Assembly (NCBI GenBank): GCA_036937835.1
Contig: CM072862.1
Coordinates: 13,156,501 to 13,220,500, forward strand
Origin: Pampus argenteus
Taxonomy: Eukaryota > Chordata > Actinopteri > Scombriformes > Stromateidae
DNA length: 64,000 nt
Direction of reading: 5' to 3'
This document shows positions 49,057-61,748 of this stretch, piece after piece. The first letter of the stretch is position 1. The number at the start of each line of letters is the position of its first letter. A program made the translations under genes and the position numbers. Below the pieces are notes generated by a model. The model made no database searches. It had not been told where the DNA came from and saw only the letters and a list, made by a program, of their open reading frames with translations.

Positions 49057-51439
49057 ATCTTCTGACTCCTGAACAAACCTCCATTTGAAACAAATCACAG
49101 CATCATTTTATACCCAGAGACAGACAGATGATTACTCTTGTGTTTGGGTTTATACAAAGTGTTTTTCTGCTTATAGTGTAACATGTAATGTGTGTATGTA
49201 TGGAATATCTTAATGTGTTATGTTTTTTTCCAATCAATACATAATTTATTAATGAACTTGTTTGAGCTAAAGCTTCATCTAGGTCAATGCCAGAAATCTC
49301 TAAAAGCCATTCGCAGACAGTTTTACCTCTGCAGTTTTCAGTGGCAGCCAGGGTAACACCACAGTACATCTTTAATCAATAGAAATCCCATACCAGCCAA
49401 CCTACTGTCAGAAATTAACCTTGGCCCAGAGCAAAAATGCCCCTGAAAGTTCATATGCCCATGAAATTAAAAAATGAAGTAGCAAAGCATGTTCCCAATA
49501 ATTAGTTATACCTTTTTCCACTTTGTTCACGTTTTATTTGTTGAGTGGTGAAATATTCATGTGAGAATGCAATGGCAGTCCACTGTGGGCCACCAAGGTG
49601 ATTTATTATAGCCTGTGACTGGGCATTTGTCTCTCTCACTGTCTCTGGTTGATAAATAATAGAAGATTCACAGAAAATGCAGCACACAGCCCCAAAATAG
49701 ACAATGTCACACTACCAATGAAAGAAATGTCAATCTCATATAATCCGCATAAGCACCAAAACAAAAAAATTGTGCTTTAAAAAAAACACAAATGTTAAGT
49801 AAATTAGAATTATGCTGAACAAGATTAGTTTTTCAAAAAACACTATAAGAAAAAAAAAACACAAGGCGCTAGCTTCTGTGTAACTTTCATTCTTGGTTTC
49901 AAGTGTGCTGCCTGCTTTGAATTGAAATTAAATATACCACAGAGCGCTGGCTATTAAGGGATGAGGAGAGGGGGAGAATTTGGCTAACTGACTTTTCTGC
50001 CTCAAGGGGGGATGTATTTATGTTTGAGGAGTAAAAGTGGTTATCAACAAACACATTGTTGTTGTGAGTATTGTATTGTAAAAGAATAAATTAATGAATG
50101 CCCTTTACTCTGTACTCTCCAGTGAAAAATATTAGCACAAAAGTGTATGGATTTGTCTTTATTTACTGCAAAAGCATTAAATAGCCACACAAGTAATACA
50201 GAAGCAGTCGTAATTGACACATCTTGACTATTATTATTATTATATTACATAATACATTCTAATAGGTTTTGGTGGATAGAAGTTTACTATAATACAAATA
50301 CAGTATAATGATAACAAACATATTATCATGCAGTACCCTCTGCTGGTATAAAAACTACACAATATTTAATTAGCATAGCCACTGGGACACAAAAGTCCAT
50401 CTCAGCCAAGAACAAAATAAACTCAAATCAACAAAACAGATTTGAGCATTTCTGCCTAGGTCAAGTAGAAATGTTATTTAAAACAATAAGAAGCAAAACC
50501 TTTCTCTGCATCCTCACTTATCTTTTCTCCTCTCATCTCACCACCTCTGCCTCTCTCTCTTCTGTCCTTCTGCCATTTCCTCCCTCTCCTCTCTTCCTTC
50601 CATCCATCTTTCTGTTTGTTGCTTTTCGTATGCTCCCTTCATCTGTACTTGTCTGTCCTTAGTGTCCTTGCTTTGAGGCCAGAGAATTAAAATTATTCAT
50701 TTTCCACCATTCTCTGCCTTCACTGTTTTTGTGTTGCTCAGTGGTTAAATGTTTTTTTTTCATCCATCTACCTTGCTTCCTCTTTCTCTAACCTTTTTTT
50801 CATAATTTGCCTTTTCATCTCACTTTCTTTCTCACTTGCCATATATTCAGGTGCCATATATCCCACTAAAGACCACCTCTCTGTTGACCTAGCTGACCTA
50901 TTCAAATGATGAAATATGATTTGGCATAAAGTAACAGCCAGGAATGCAGAAACCAATCCTGTCACTGCTTTGATTATGTTCGCATTTGAATCCTGTGTTA
51001 ATGTATGTCTTTCTTTTCCTTTTATAGTTCCCTTTAGTCTCTTTCCCTTTGATTTCTTGTTTCTCTTCACCGTACATTGTTATATACGTTTGTGTGTAGT
51101 GAACCAAAGTAAATTAATTGTGTCCAAACTTGTACTCCAATCATTGTTCTCCTGATTTGGATATTAAAGAGCTTTTTAACTCTGCACATCATTTTGCTTG
51201 CTTTCATGGACACTCTAAAGCAAATGATGGTGTCACTGAATGCTTATTAATATCCTGCTCTGCTTGATATAACAGTGGCACAATAAAATTGAAAAATATA
51301 ATATAATAAAAATGAAAAATGTTAAGAATAAGACATAACAAACTAAAATTTCAGAAGTCAACAAGGAGATAAAAGATACAACAGCTAAATAGATCTTATA
51401 AGTTTAAGCATTACTTATGTTGCTGTGTGTTTGGGTCCA

Positions 51440-51720
51440 AGTTATAATGGCAGCAGCCAAAGCAATAAAACTGTTCTCAGGCCACAGTGAGTATGTGCTC
51501 CCTCCAGTGGGCTCGTCTTCCTTACGCAGTCTTCTCATTCATTTGAATGGGGGCAGTATGTTGACGCAGCAGGGGTGCCGAGCAGAGGGCTCGGCAAAAA
51601 AGTTAAACTAGGCTCAACTTTTGTAATGTCATCTGGCAAGGTGCTGCGTTGGACAATCACATACATGCAAGTGCACATTCCTGTTGGATTATTTTGTAAC
51701 ATGAATTTTCGCTGCTGATA
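51440..51720. repeat. Probable interspersed repeat with a central palindrome
   Basis: This stretch is richer in GC and CpG than its surroundings and includes CTTCTCATTCATTTGAATGG and GGCAAAAAAGTTAAACTAGG followed by CTCAACTTTTG. The latter forms a near-perfect inverted repeat (AAAAGTTaAaCTAGgCTcAACTTTT at about 51598-51623). I associate the motifs with a fish non-autonomous repeat, but I cannot define its ends. ORFs on both strands here look incidental. Confidence 0.4.
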
Positions 51721-52740
51721 ACTTTGCATTTTTAAAATTCTCTCTGTGAGTATTAGAAACCACTGCACAGGGTTTTGGCATTTGATAATCCTTTAAAAAT
51801 GCATTAATCTGTTACTCCAACTCGACTTCCTTGATTGTATTTCATTCTCACTGGTTTCTTAAACAACAGCCTACCAACGCTGCTCTTTGGATTGTTTAAC
51901 ACAAGGCTGGTTTTAGTCTGAATGCAGCTTTTGAGAGGAAACCACATGCATCTTGATCAGATGTCCGAATAACTTAAACTGGATCTTTGTCAATACGAAG
52001 AAGCCGTGGTTTTATTCCCACCTCCTTCTAAATATCTGAGCTCCTCAACAGTGAGGATTGAGACATAGATCAAAAGGGAAAATTAGAGCTTTGCCCTTAA
52101 GACACTTTAAGTGCTTCATCTGGGGCAGCAACTTGTTTTCAACCCAGAGAGAGCAATCCACCATTTCAAGCAGAGCACCATGACCTCTTGACTTACAGGT
52201 GCTGATCCTCACACTAATCATTCAAGCTCATCTGAATACCAGCCAGGTGTGCACTAGAGGTCATGGTTTGACAAAGCCAACAGGGCTACGATCAAAAGTG
52301 CAGCAAGTACAGTTGTTTAGTTGACCTTGAATTCATTTGACTTCTAGTCAGAACAGTATGAATGTCAGATTTTAGTCTCTCCATTGTATAAACGTTTTTC
52401 ATCTACATTATTCTGGCTTCATTATCTAGCCAAGTCATTAATCTATTCATCTCTTTCAATTTCAACTCATTCAGTTCGGTGTTATTTGTTCACTCAGAAT
52501 CCTCCCTCCTCTCCTCTCAATTAAGTCTCAAGAGGCTGTTTCAATAATACATCCAGGTTTAATCAAGAGTTCACCTGGCTGGGATCAGACTCACATGTTG
52601 GTGTGACAATTTGAGTGTACATTTCTAAATAGCAGTTTCTGTTATTGTTATATATTTCTGTGTGAGTATGTTTTTCTGTGTGTATTATTCCATGTCTTGT
52701 ATTCAACATTGTTGGTCATCATGAATAGTGGATCTTGTGC

Positions 52741-52770
52741 ACCGTAGCTCAGTGGTATATCAGAGTTGTT
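52741..52770 (+). repeat. tRNA-like box A motif, possible SINE head
   Basis: GTAGCTCAGTGGTATATCAG contains a good RNA polymerase III box A (TAGCTCAGTGG, as in tRNA genes). No box B (GTTCGAATC-like) follows at the normal distance and no cloverleaf can be drawn. It is not a functional tRNA; at most it is the 5' end of a degraded tRNA-derived SINE. It lies about 300 bp upstream of the exon at 53063. Confidence 0.3.
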
Positions 52771-53062
52771 TTTAAAGAATGGGAAAATCACTCGGCAGGA
52801 GACGGCAGGAAACATAAAACTATAGCGCAGTCAGTAAAACACAAACGAGTAGATTTTGGAGGGACCTAATCCCAGAGCAGCAGCAATGTTTATGGCATCT
52901 GGGTGTGTGGTATTAACCACAACATCAACACTCACCACCATTTTACTTAACTGTCAGATACTTCAGGTTTACATATTTGATGCTTCCTCATTGTTTGAAT
53001 TCAGGAGTCGTCATGTTCTATTCAAGAGATGTTTTTTAATAATATTTCTTTCTTTTTTGCAG

Positions 53063-53175
53063 GTTGTCAGGGTTCATGCTGCCCTCTCCTGTAGTCAGCA
53101 GTGGATCTATATTGGCTTTGTGGTTTACCACAGACTTTGCTGTCAGTGCGCAGGGCTTCAAAGCTGTATATGAAG
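53063..53175 (+). CDS. csmd1: CSMD-family exon encoding second part of CUB domain 1 (probably csmd1)
   Basis: Internal coding exon of 113 nt. The acceptor is TTTCTTTCTTTTTTGCAG ending at 53062; the donor is GAAG|GTAAG at 53175/53176. Its first base completes an Arg codon (AG+G) begun in the exon at 21459-21675, followed by 37 codons and one base of the next codon. The peptide starts LSGFMLPSPV and ends GFKAVYE. It carries LWFTTDFAVSAQGF, the closing strand motif of CUB domains, and strongly resembles CSMD1. Joined to the upstream exon it gives a CUB domain of about 110 residues, the usual size. Phase 1 at both outer ends and phase 2 inside fits a movable extracellular module split by an internal intron. 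A longer open frame at 52856-53173 uses the wrong frame and is not the product. The next exon should start the first Sushi domain; I do not find it in the remaining 10.8 kb. Confidence 0.93.
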
Positions 53176-54350
53176 GTAAGACAATGTGATAGTGTTTATG
53201 TATGGATGCTGGTCGTGATACACAGGCAACAGTAATGTCAAATTTACCTGCAAACTGCTTGAATTGCATGAATAACAATGAGCTTTCGGAACAAATACCA
53301 CATTATACCTCATAAGATAAAGATAAGGCCACACACTTATGATGGTGACTAATACTGGTGCTGGCATTATTTGAATGTATAAAAAATAGAGGGATGGTTG
53401 CAATTGAGTGGAGCTGATGGCAGTTATGTTGACTCATCATTATGCATTTTATGTTATCCATCATATTTATTTTAGATTTGTTTATTTTATTATATTTATT
53501 TTAGTTTCAATTTATTTAGATCATATTGTTTTATCTCAAGAATAATCATCCGGTGTTTGGTCATAAGTTAGATAAAAGTATGTTGTTGATGGATCAACCT
53601 GTGTGTCAATCTATAGCACTAAGAAATCAGGGGGTGAACTCTCTTTCATTGATCAAAATGAGTCGAACAAGCAGAGATATATATGCATTACATTTCTCTG
53701 CACTCAGGGTGAAACTGTACAGCTGAGCTCTGATTTATGAGAATAAGTGTTCATGTTAATGATTCTGTGTGGGTGACTCCTGGCTCACAGCCCAGAGCTG
53801 CTGTCTTGGTCATCCCTCCATCAGTTGGAACTACTGTAAAATTTACATATAGATTTTATAGTCATGAATTCATGTGCTCTGTATTCTTATTACGACTGAA
53901 ATCTACATGTTCCCATCAGAGCTTGTTGTGTTGACCTCTTTGCTACATGTTGTTTTTCTCTGTGTCCTACCTGTGTGTCATGAACATGGTGTACATGACT
54001 GTTCCATGTCTGCGTGCCTGTTGGGATGCAACACAAATGCATAGCCTGAGCTTTTGAAGATACGTACACAAACACATGCATGCAGGTTTACATAAGTCAT
54101 ATTCCAGGTATTTACATAGACTTACCCTGACCAATGACCCAAAAATCAACATTTAACTAATTGGCTTTGGTATGATATTGGCTCCCAATTGCACAAGCCA
54201 CCCCCAACCAACTGGTCTTAAATCCGGTGTGTGTCCCTGAAAGTGACTTCAGTCATATCCCCCCTACACTTGTATAAGAGTTCATCTATGAATCATGAAC
54301 TCTAAATATCAAAGATAAGCTCAAGAGACCAGATATACGCACTTATTCCT

Positions 54351-54374
54351 GTGTGTGTGTGTGTGTGTGTGTGT
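54351..54374 (+). repeat. (GT)12 microsatellite
   Basis: Twelve GT units. Confidence 0.96.
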
Positions 54375-55177
54375 TATTCTATCCATGCATAACATTCAGT
54401 GCTGGTGCGTGTATGCTCTTATATTTCCGGATATGTGTGTATGTTGAAAGCAAACCTGACAGCTATTAAGAAGTACTTTTGTCTTTATTTTTTATCTTTT
54501 CATTGTTCTGTTTTACATCTTTAGGGACTGCTAAGTGTGTGCATGAATGTGTACTGTATGTGAATGTGTGTGTATATAACGGACAGTGTGTGTTTGTAGT
54601 GAACACTGATAACGATAATGACATTTAAAAAAATAAATAAATAAAACACACGGAGGTGTTAAAAGATGCAGAGTAGTTTGGAGTCTTGCAGTAGGTTTCC
54701 AGAGGGAAGGTATTATGTAACACTAACACTGTGGGCCTAATATACTAAAAAGTTACATAAATGGAACATGGGAAAAAAATTGAAGCAAAGCTAATCTAGT
54801 TACATTGTTCAAAGGACTGTGTCTCTCAAATGAGCAACAAACATATCCTTTGGCGCAATATGTAATACAATTTACCAAGAATGAAAGTCATTGTGCAGTG
54901 AAAACATAATTGCATGTGTAATATAACATGTTGACAGAGCAGATATTAATCGGCTGCACATTTCAAATTTGTCAAATTTTGAGACTTTAGAGAGTGATAC
55001 TGATACAGCATCTCTCACTCACATCTCACATCTCTCACATTTTAAAAGATGGCCCTCAAATATTCCTGTTATTTCAAATCTAGATCACTAATGCCACCAT
55101 AGTCGTGACTTTTTTTTAATCTAAAGCAGAATCACTATTCATAGTTATACACAATCTATTGTTTTGGGGTTTTTTTT

Positions 55178-55206
55178 ATATACAGTACTGTGCAAACGTT
55201 TAGTGA
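55178..55206 (+). mobile_element. Possible Tc1/mariner terminal inverted repeat
   Basis: TATACAGTACTGTGCAAACG resembles the terminal sequence 'acagtactgtgcaaaagt' of a common fish and amphibian Tc1-like element, flanked by TA as expected for its target site. No transposase or second terminus was found nearby, so it may be a solo end or chance. Confidence 0.4.
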
Positions 55207-57249
55207 TACGTCACAGTATGTGACCAAAGTCCACAGGGGCTCAGCCCACAAGTCCAGGAGGTGGACATTTAGATTCAGTCATACATTGTTGTAGCTTATT
55301 ATTCACTAAACTGACACTTCCCCTCCAAGCCTATCGACTAGATAAAAGTAACTACAAAGAAATCTGTTCACACTATTTAAATATTGTCTGATCTGGGATT
55401 GTGAGGGGAAGTTTGTTTATAGGGGGCCACCATTAAATGCTCTTTATAAATCAGGTGTATCTTGTCCTTGTCCATTTCAGTTGTTGGCCCTGTTATTGCT
55501 GTGGTATTGTACTGCAATTAAATTACACTATAAACAAAAGGAAAACCAAACACTTCCTCTTGTCATCTTCTCCTCCCATGTCTTTTTTCTTTCTCTGATT
55601 CTGTTAATTTAAACTAATTCACAATAACCATCGATCTGTCTGTTGTATTATTCTTAAAAACTGTCTCCCCTGTCTGTCTGTCTGCACCTCTCTAATAACT
55701 TAGCCAGTTCTGTAGTTAACACATCTTTTCTCTGTTTGGGGAAAACCCAACTGAACTATGGGTCTGAACACAGAGCTAACCGATAAGACCCCAGTTACAT
55801 GAGACAGGGATGGATGGTGAGAGAGGAAGAGAGGGAGGGAGATCGACCCTTGGTCAAATGAAGCTATGTGGTGGAAAGCAAGGCCTTTCTGATAAAAAAA
55901 AAAAAAAGAAGTTTGCAAAGCAGCTCTGAAATACAAGATAATCATCAATTAATTTCCCATGAAGCAGAAGTAGAGAGAGGCACAGAGAGAGATTCATATC
56001 TGTCTGTAATGTAAGTATATCCAGTCTGTTGTCCTCAGGCATTAATATACAAGAGGAGAAAACTCCTATGTATAATTATCATCAAATTATAAAGAGAAGA
56101 AATCTTTATTGCTTAATTTATATTTTATTTACAATTATGGTATTTTGATTCTACTTTGTATTCATTGGATGTCTTGGATGGAAATCTAATGAGGGATTTT
56201 TGTCACATCATTGTGATACCATAGCTCTCCCATCTCCAGAAAACCATCTCTGTCTATTTGCTCTCCAAAAAACAAAAAAACAAAAAACAAAATCGTAAAA
56301 TGATTAAAAACATTCATATGTGTTGCCTCTGCATACAGAATCAAAAAGTTGCTTCTTCAGGAGTTAGACATATAGCTATAGCTATGGATATGTAGAAAAC
56401 AAGATGGATTAGACTCCATGTTGAAGAAAACGTCTCTCCTCAATGATGGCATTTTGAAAGATGCACACTCCTGTTGGGGCTGGGAGCTCATCATGTGTTT
56501 AGCACTCATGGTTGCAAATGCTAAAAGTTATAAATATTTAAACCTTGAGCCTCACCTCAAATGAGTGTGCAATTGTCACTTAGCAACAAGAACCACTAGC
56601 AGCACTTCTCCTGAGCATTTGTTAAGTGCTGCTAGGTAGAATGATAAAGGCTGCATGGTAGGTACATGCAGGTACTTTCTTCTTCATAACAGTGACTGGA
56701 CTGTCCCACAATGGAGGCATATTGTATGACCTGGGAATTTAATAATGATCGCGATCTTTCGAGAGCTTTTTTGACTCATGAAATTTTTGATTGTGGACCA
56801 AAATGAGCTCTTCTTCAACATAAGCTGTTGATCTTTATATGATATATAATGGGTCAGACTTAATTTTGATTTACTTAGTAAAGTTTCCCAATTAATCTCG
56901 CATATGAGTCAAACACTGTAGTATGTTATGTGTGTTCAAGCAGTTTCAGTGCTTATTACAGCATGCTATTATATAAAATATAATACAATCTGAATACAAA
57001 ATGATGACGATTATATGTGTCAAATTTAAAAAATGGGAATTTCATCAACAAATGTATTTTTAATGGGTAAAATGCTATTTAAGGCCAGTATACAAATGAC
57101 CATAAAACTAATTATTTGCAGTAGAAAAGATGTTTTCACAATTCTCATTTAACATCTTGACTGAGAATACAAGAGAACTGCTCTAATTAACCAGGCTTAT
57201 TAATTATAAACTGCTGATGATTATGTACAATATGCACACAACGGTTGAG

Positions 57250-57251
<2 letters not shown>

Positions 57252-57309
<58 letters not shown>
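57252..57309 (+). repeat. (GT)29 microsatellite with adjoining purine run
   Basis: About 29 pure GT units followed by a GA-rich run (57312-57345). Confidence 0.97.
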
Positions 57310-57311
<2 letters not shown>

Positions 57312-60135
57312 GAGAGAGAGAAAGAAAGAGAGACAAAGAAGGAAAAATAAGATCCCTACTGTAATACTGGCTTCGATATTAAGACAAAGAGTAGAAACCC
57401 CATCTTCAAAGTCCCACCTCCCACACCCGCTACCCCTTGACACACGCACGCACACACATGCACAAAGAGAAAGAGGCCAAGTGCACGTTTTTTAGTCTCT
57501 ATGCTAGCTGCTGAGATTCCTCTCCTGTTGAGGGACTTATGTGAAAAACATGACTTGGAAACCCTTTAAAGGGACTTTGCACATTAAACACATGCACACA
57601 CACACAGAGGCTTACAGGCGCAAACATGTGCACACAGATGCATATATGCCCACACAGATGACTGATAGAGATTACATAGGGATCACTCTGGGAATGTAAT
57701 AGAGGGAGTATAGAGAGAGCCTAAAGAAAGTGGGAAGAAAGACAGGGTGTGTGTTTGTACATGTTCAAATGCATGTATGCATGGTCATGGATATTTTTGT
57801 ATTCTCTCATTTCTTGTTGTTATGGCGATACCTACCGTGTCACTCGGTATGGATTAATATGGGGTATCACTTTTACACTGCATTACAACATGTAATGTGT
57901 GAGTGTCCATGCCTGAATGTGTGTATATCTGTAAAATTGCAAGTTCATCCCCTTTGGTGTTGGCATTTCCACCACATATCTCTCTCTCCCCCTTCTGCTC
58001 TCTTTCTCTCCCTTTCTCCTTCTCTATCCCTCTCTCTGTGCTGTGTAGACTGGTGTAGAATCCATTAGGAACACTTCTAGGAGCTTCCAAATCTTGCTGA
58101 CTCGATGCAAGGCTTTGCACAGAGCCCTGTAGCCACCAACCATTGGACAAGATGCAAAAAGATCGCAGCCTCCTGCTCTGGGATTTGGGGTCCTTAGACA
58201 TGATGTTACACATAAAAAAGATTTATTCATCTAGAGGTTTTTCCTATGCCTCTAGCCAGATAGTTTTCTTAGTGGTGCCTTTATTTCACAGAGTTTCGCC
58301 TCACCAAATCTCTGCAGGGCTGCAAATAGCCATTGCAGAAAATTGCGCTACTGTAGATGGGAGTTGTGACATAAAATTTATGTAAATAACGGGATGTTGG
58401 CAGATTTTCAAATATAAGGTTTTGATAAGGTTAGATTTTTGATAATGAAGTCAAGAACAACTGCATGGCTTTCATATTCTAGATACAGTCTCAAGTCAGC
58501 CTCTCCTTAAAGCAGCTATAACTTATATTTTTTATATTAACAATGGATTCCATGACTACATGTATGTGAACTCAACTCAATAAATAACCAAAGAAGTTTA
58601 AAATATTTATTCATTCATCTTTTTGATAAGATGACATCAAGCTATTTAATATTTCCCCGCAGCCTTTCTCATGCAGGATGATTACATGCTTACAGTTTCA
58701 AAAATGTCAGCAGCAAAACATTTTTTTTTTGCACTCCATTACTTTCCAGACATTCGCAACATGCGTCATAACATTTTGGATTCAGATCTTGTTTAGTGGC
58801 ACAATGCAAATTAGATGAACTGTGACATTTTGAAATCCAACCTCTTCCTGTACTACATGCTGTACTTCTTCACCTTTGATATTGTTCAGATTTGTTCTCA
58901 TTACTGAATGACAGTTGTCAAGCCTGTGTGTCCAAAGAAGAATGCAGTTGGCCAGTTTGATAAATGAGTGATCAACACACAGTTTTTAGAGAAGCAGAGA
59001 TCATCTGCTGTTGTGCTCAAGGGGGTTTTGTGTACACATACAGCTTTACTTTTTAATATCTACAACATGTTTCTACCATCAGTGCTCATAAAGCCTTAAA
59101 GTAGTGTTGACTCACTGCTTTAACATTTTTCCACTCATTGTTTCTAAAACTTGTAATCACACATCCCTCTTGTCACTATATTTAGGAATCCATCTGGATA
59201 ATTCAATAATGATCAAATAGGTGACATTTGTGTCAGCGTACGTTTCTTCTAAAACATACTGTAGCTGCTGATGTAGGAAAATGCTTCTATATTTAGCATT
59301 TATATATTCACAATAATAACTGCTTTCATTAGGTCAGAGAATTATTGAGCTTGTAGATTTGGCAACAGCAACACAGACTCCATCTATCTGAGTGAAAGGG
59401 TAAACAAGTCTCAGTCGTTCCAAAGGAAAATAAATTCATTTGGATTTCCTTTTGATTAGCTTGTTGAGGAAATGACATGCATGTATACTGATGAAATGGG
59501 TTATATATACATGTCAAATATTAGCCGTTTGAAATGGAAATGGTTGAGATGACTGAAATTAATGGGCTTGGTGTAAACATAATATGATGTTTATTAACAT
59601 TGCTTTGATGTATATAATACAATGTCTTTTTTTTTTTAAATGACACACTTGCACAGATACAATGTAAATAAAAACATGTATGCAAACACGTGTACATAGA
59701 AAATACATACTACACCTTAGATTCTTATTTCAAGTGTGCAGTGTCCTTACAATATATTACTTATACATATATTTAGTGGAGATTATGCTGCAGCCAGCAA
59801 GAACAAATGATACATAAAACATAGAAATTGTAATTTCCTTCCTTTGTGAAAAGTGTGTTTTTTTTCTGCGGGATATCAGAATTACGATTGACATTTACTG
59901 CATTTCTCTGTTTCCCGTGCATCGGCTATTTTAGCTCAATATCGACCTGTTATCCTCTGCTTCTATCAGTATCTATGTGCCCTTCATTGAGAATAATAGG
60001 TTGGCGAGTTTAGTCAAAGCCAATGGATTCAGCGGGGAAGCTTCTTAGAGCAAACACAGCAAATCATTAAAGGAAGGAAGGAGTACTGGTGGATTTGTCA
60101 ACAAGGATAGTCAGGTGATGCTGTATATTTGTGCC

Positions 60136-60159
60136 TGTGTGTGTGTGTGTGTGTGTGTG
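60136..60159 (+). repeat. (TG)12 microsatellite
   Basis: Twelve TG units, followed by a GA-rich stretch (60167-60222). Confidence 0.95.
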
Positions 60160-60363
60160 CTGCAGAGATAAAGAGAGTGAAAAAGCAACAGCGAGAGAGA
60201 GTGAGAGAGGGAATGGGAGAAACAGTCCTTTACACCATTAACCCATATTGACTGGAACCACATAGGAAGCGCTTCACTGTGGGAGTGTGTCATATAACGC
60301 TGTTGTTACTGACGCCAGCAGTAGTCAGCTACATCGATCGAAGCAGCAATGTCAACTGTCCTG

Positions 60364-60364
<1 letters not shown>

Positions 60365-60403
<39 letters not shown>
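60365..60403 (+). repeat. (TG)n microsatellite
   Basis: About 19 TG units. Confidence 0.97.
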
Positions 60404-60404
<1 letters not shown>

Positions 60405-61497
60405 ATGAGTGTTTAATCAACTTCCCACCATGCAGTAAAGTCAATATGACATCTAAAGTGGTTTGAACTTAGCACTTTTTATATGTTATTCTCTGTCTGT
60501 TCAGGCTACCTGAATTGGCAGCAGAGGGGCTAACTATGCTTGTCCTCACACCTGGAAATGTTCAGTACATCCACATTGTTGGATACGGGACTCAAATTCT
60601 TCTTAAGCAGCTACATACGTCAGCCCACATTTAAATTTGAGTTTGGTTTTGCATAATGAAGAGTTTCTGATAAAATTGTGTACATCAACATTTACGCTGC
60701 AAACTTATCTGAGGATTCGGACAGCTATTTAAACTTGGAACTATATTAAGGTCAGCATCACTGTCTAACATTTGTCATAGCTACATATGTTTTCTTCCTC
60801 AGAGTCATGTCAGGGAAGGCAACATACTGTACACATACATGCAAAACAACACTTATGTATTATTTATGTTTATTGTGAAGGTTGTATACCTAACCTACTG
60901 TTAATGAGTCAGAAATTTAAGGACTCTTTCTATATTTTGAAGATCACAGCTGGAACATTCACTAAGCAAGTACAAATTAGCTATATATAATGTTCAACCT
61001 GCTAACTCATATCTATTGATATTCTTTTTCATTCCGTCTTCAAGTAAAGAATAATATGCACAAGGGAAATAACTTTTACACGTCTAATGGATGCAATTAT
61101 TAGTTCATTCAGATTTGACAAGAAAGCCTTGCTCTCTACCATTTCCCAGATAATTTCCTTTTTCTCGTTGGGTTTGGTAAGACATGCAACTGCTTCAAAA
61201 TTTACCTTTATATTATCACTTCTTGCACACAAAGAAATCTTATCAAATAAATCACTATAAAAACATTTAAAATGTATTAGTTTGGCCTTTTTCTAGACCC
61301 AAGACTACCAAAAGCTTATACTGTATTATGGACGGAGTTCTTCAACATGGCAGGCTTTTTTCCTAAGTCGGTCTAATGTTACCACCTGTCCCACTTTAAA
61401 TGGAGCGCTGAGCCTTGGGGGTGACACTCAGAGAAAAGGGATGGCATGCCCAAGTAAAATTTGTTACCACTAATTGGAAAGATCAGCGATTCCCAGC

Positions 61498-61600
61498 TTG
61501 TTCTCCAGGCCGCATGTCAAAGTGTCCTTGGGCAAGATACTTAACCCCAGATTGGTTCTTGAAGGTTGTGCCATTAGTGTGTGAGTGAATGATCGAATGT
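61498..61600 (+). repeat. Fish interspersed repeat fragment (TCCTTGGGCAAGACACTTAACC family)
   Basis: GTGTCCTTGGGCAAGATACT, TAACCCCAGATTGGTTCTTG and ATTAGTGTGTGAGTGAATGA follow in order a motif series found very often in teleost genomes (cctTGGGCAAGACACTtaaCCC...gtgtgtgaatg). I believe this family is a SINE or non-autonomous hAT-like element; the class is uncertain. A shorter related string occurs at about 44981-45013. Confidence 0.6.
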
Positions 61601-61748
61601 TGACATGTGAACTGAATATCTTTGGGTTGAGACAAAAAACAAGACATTTTAGATTTCATCTTGGACTTTGGACTTGGACCCAACAACTAATCAAGAAAAT
61701 AATGGACATTAATCAATAATGAAAACAGGATTTTGCTGCAGCCCTACT
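61600..61748 (+). repeat. Partial second copy of the teleost repeat seen at 22925-23235
   Basis: AACTGAATATCTTTGGGTTG (61609), GACAAAAAACAAGACATTTT, then a TTGGACTTTGG run, ACTAATCAAGAAAATAATGG, ATTAATCAATAATGAAAACA and finally TTGCTGCAGCCCTAC match in order the 3' half of the repeat family at 22925-23235. This copy keeps the terminal 'tgcagccct' which the other copy lost to the ATCT array. It is fused on its left to a different repeat (61498-61600). Confidence 0.72.

Noticed and set aside
52741..52810. tRNA gene
   Set aside because: Only box A is present; no box B, no cloverleaf, no CCA-adjacent acceptor stem.
52856..53173. 105-codon plus-strand ORF overlapping the second CUB exon
   Set aside because: It is in a different frame from the CUB sequence and would read through the splice acceptor. 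The conserved peptide is in the frame set by the phase-2 junction.
57854..58213. 119-codon minus-strand ORF
   Set aside because: The first half has no recognisable motif and the second half follows a GA/CT-rich low-complexity run. Nothing supports splicing or a promoter.
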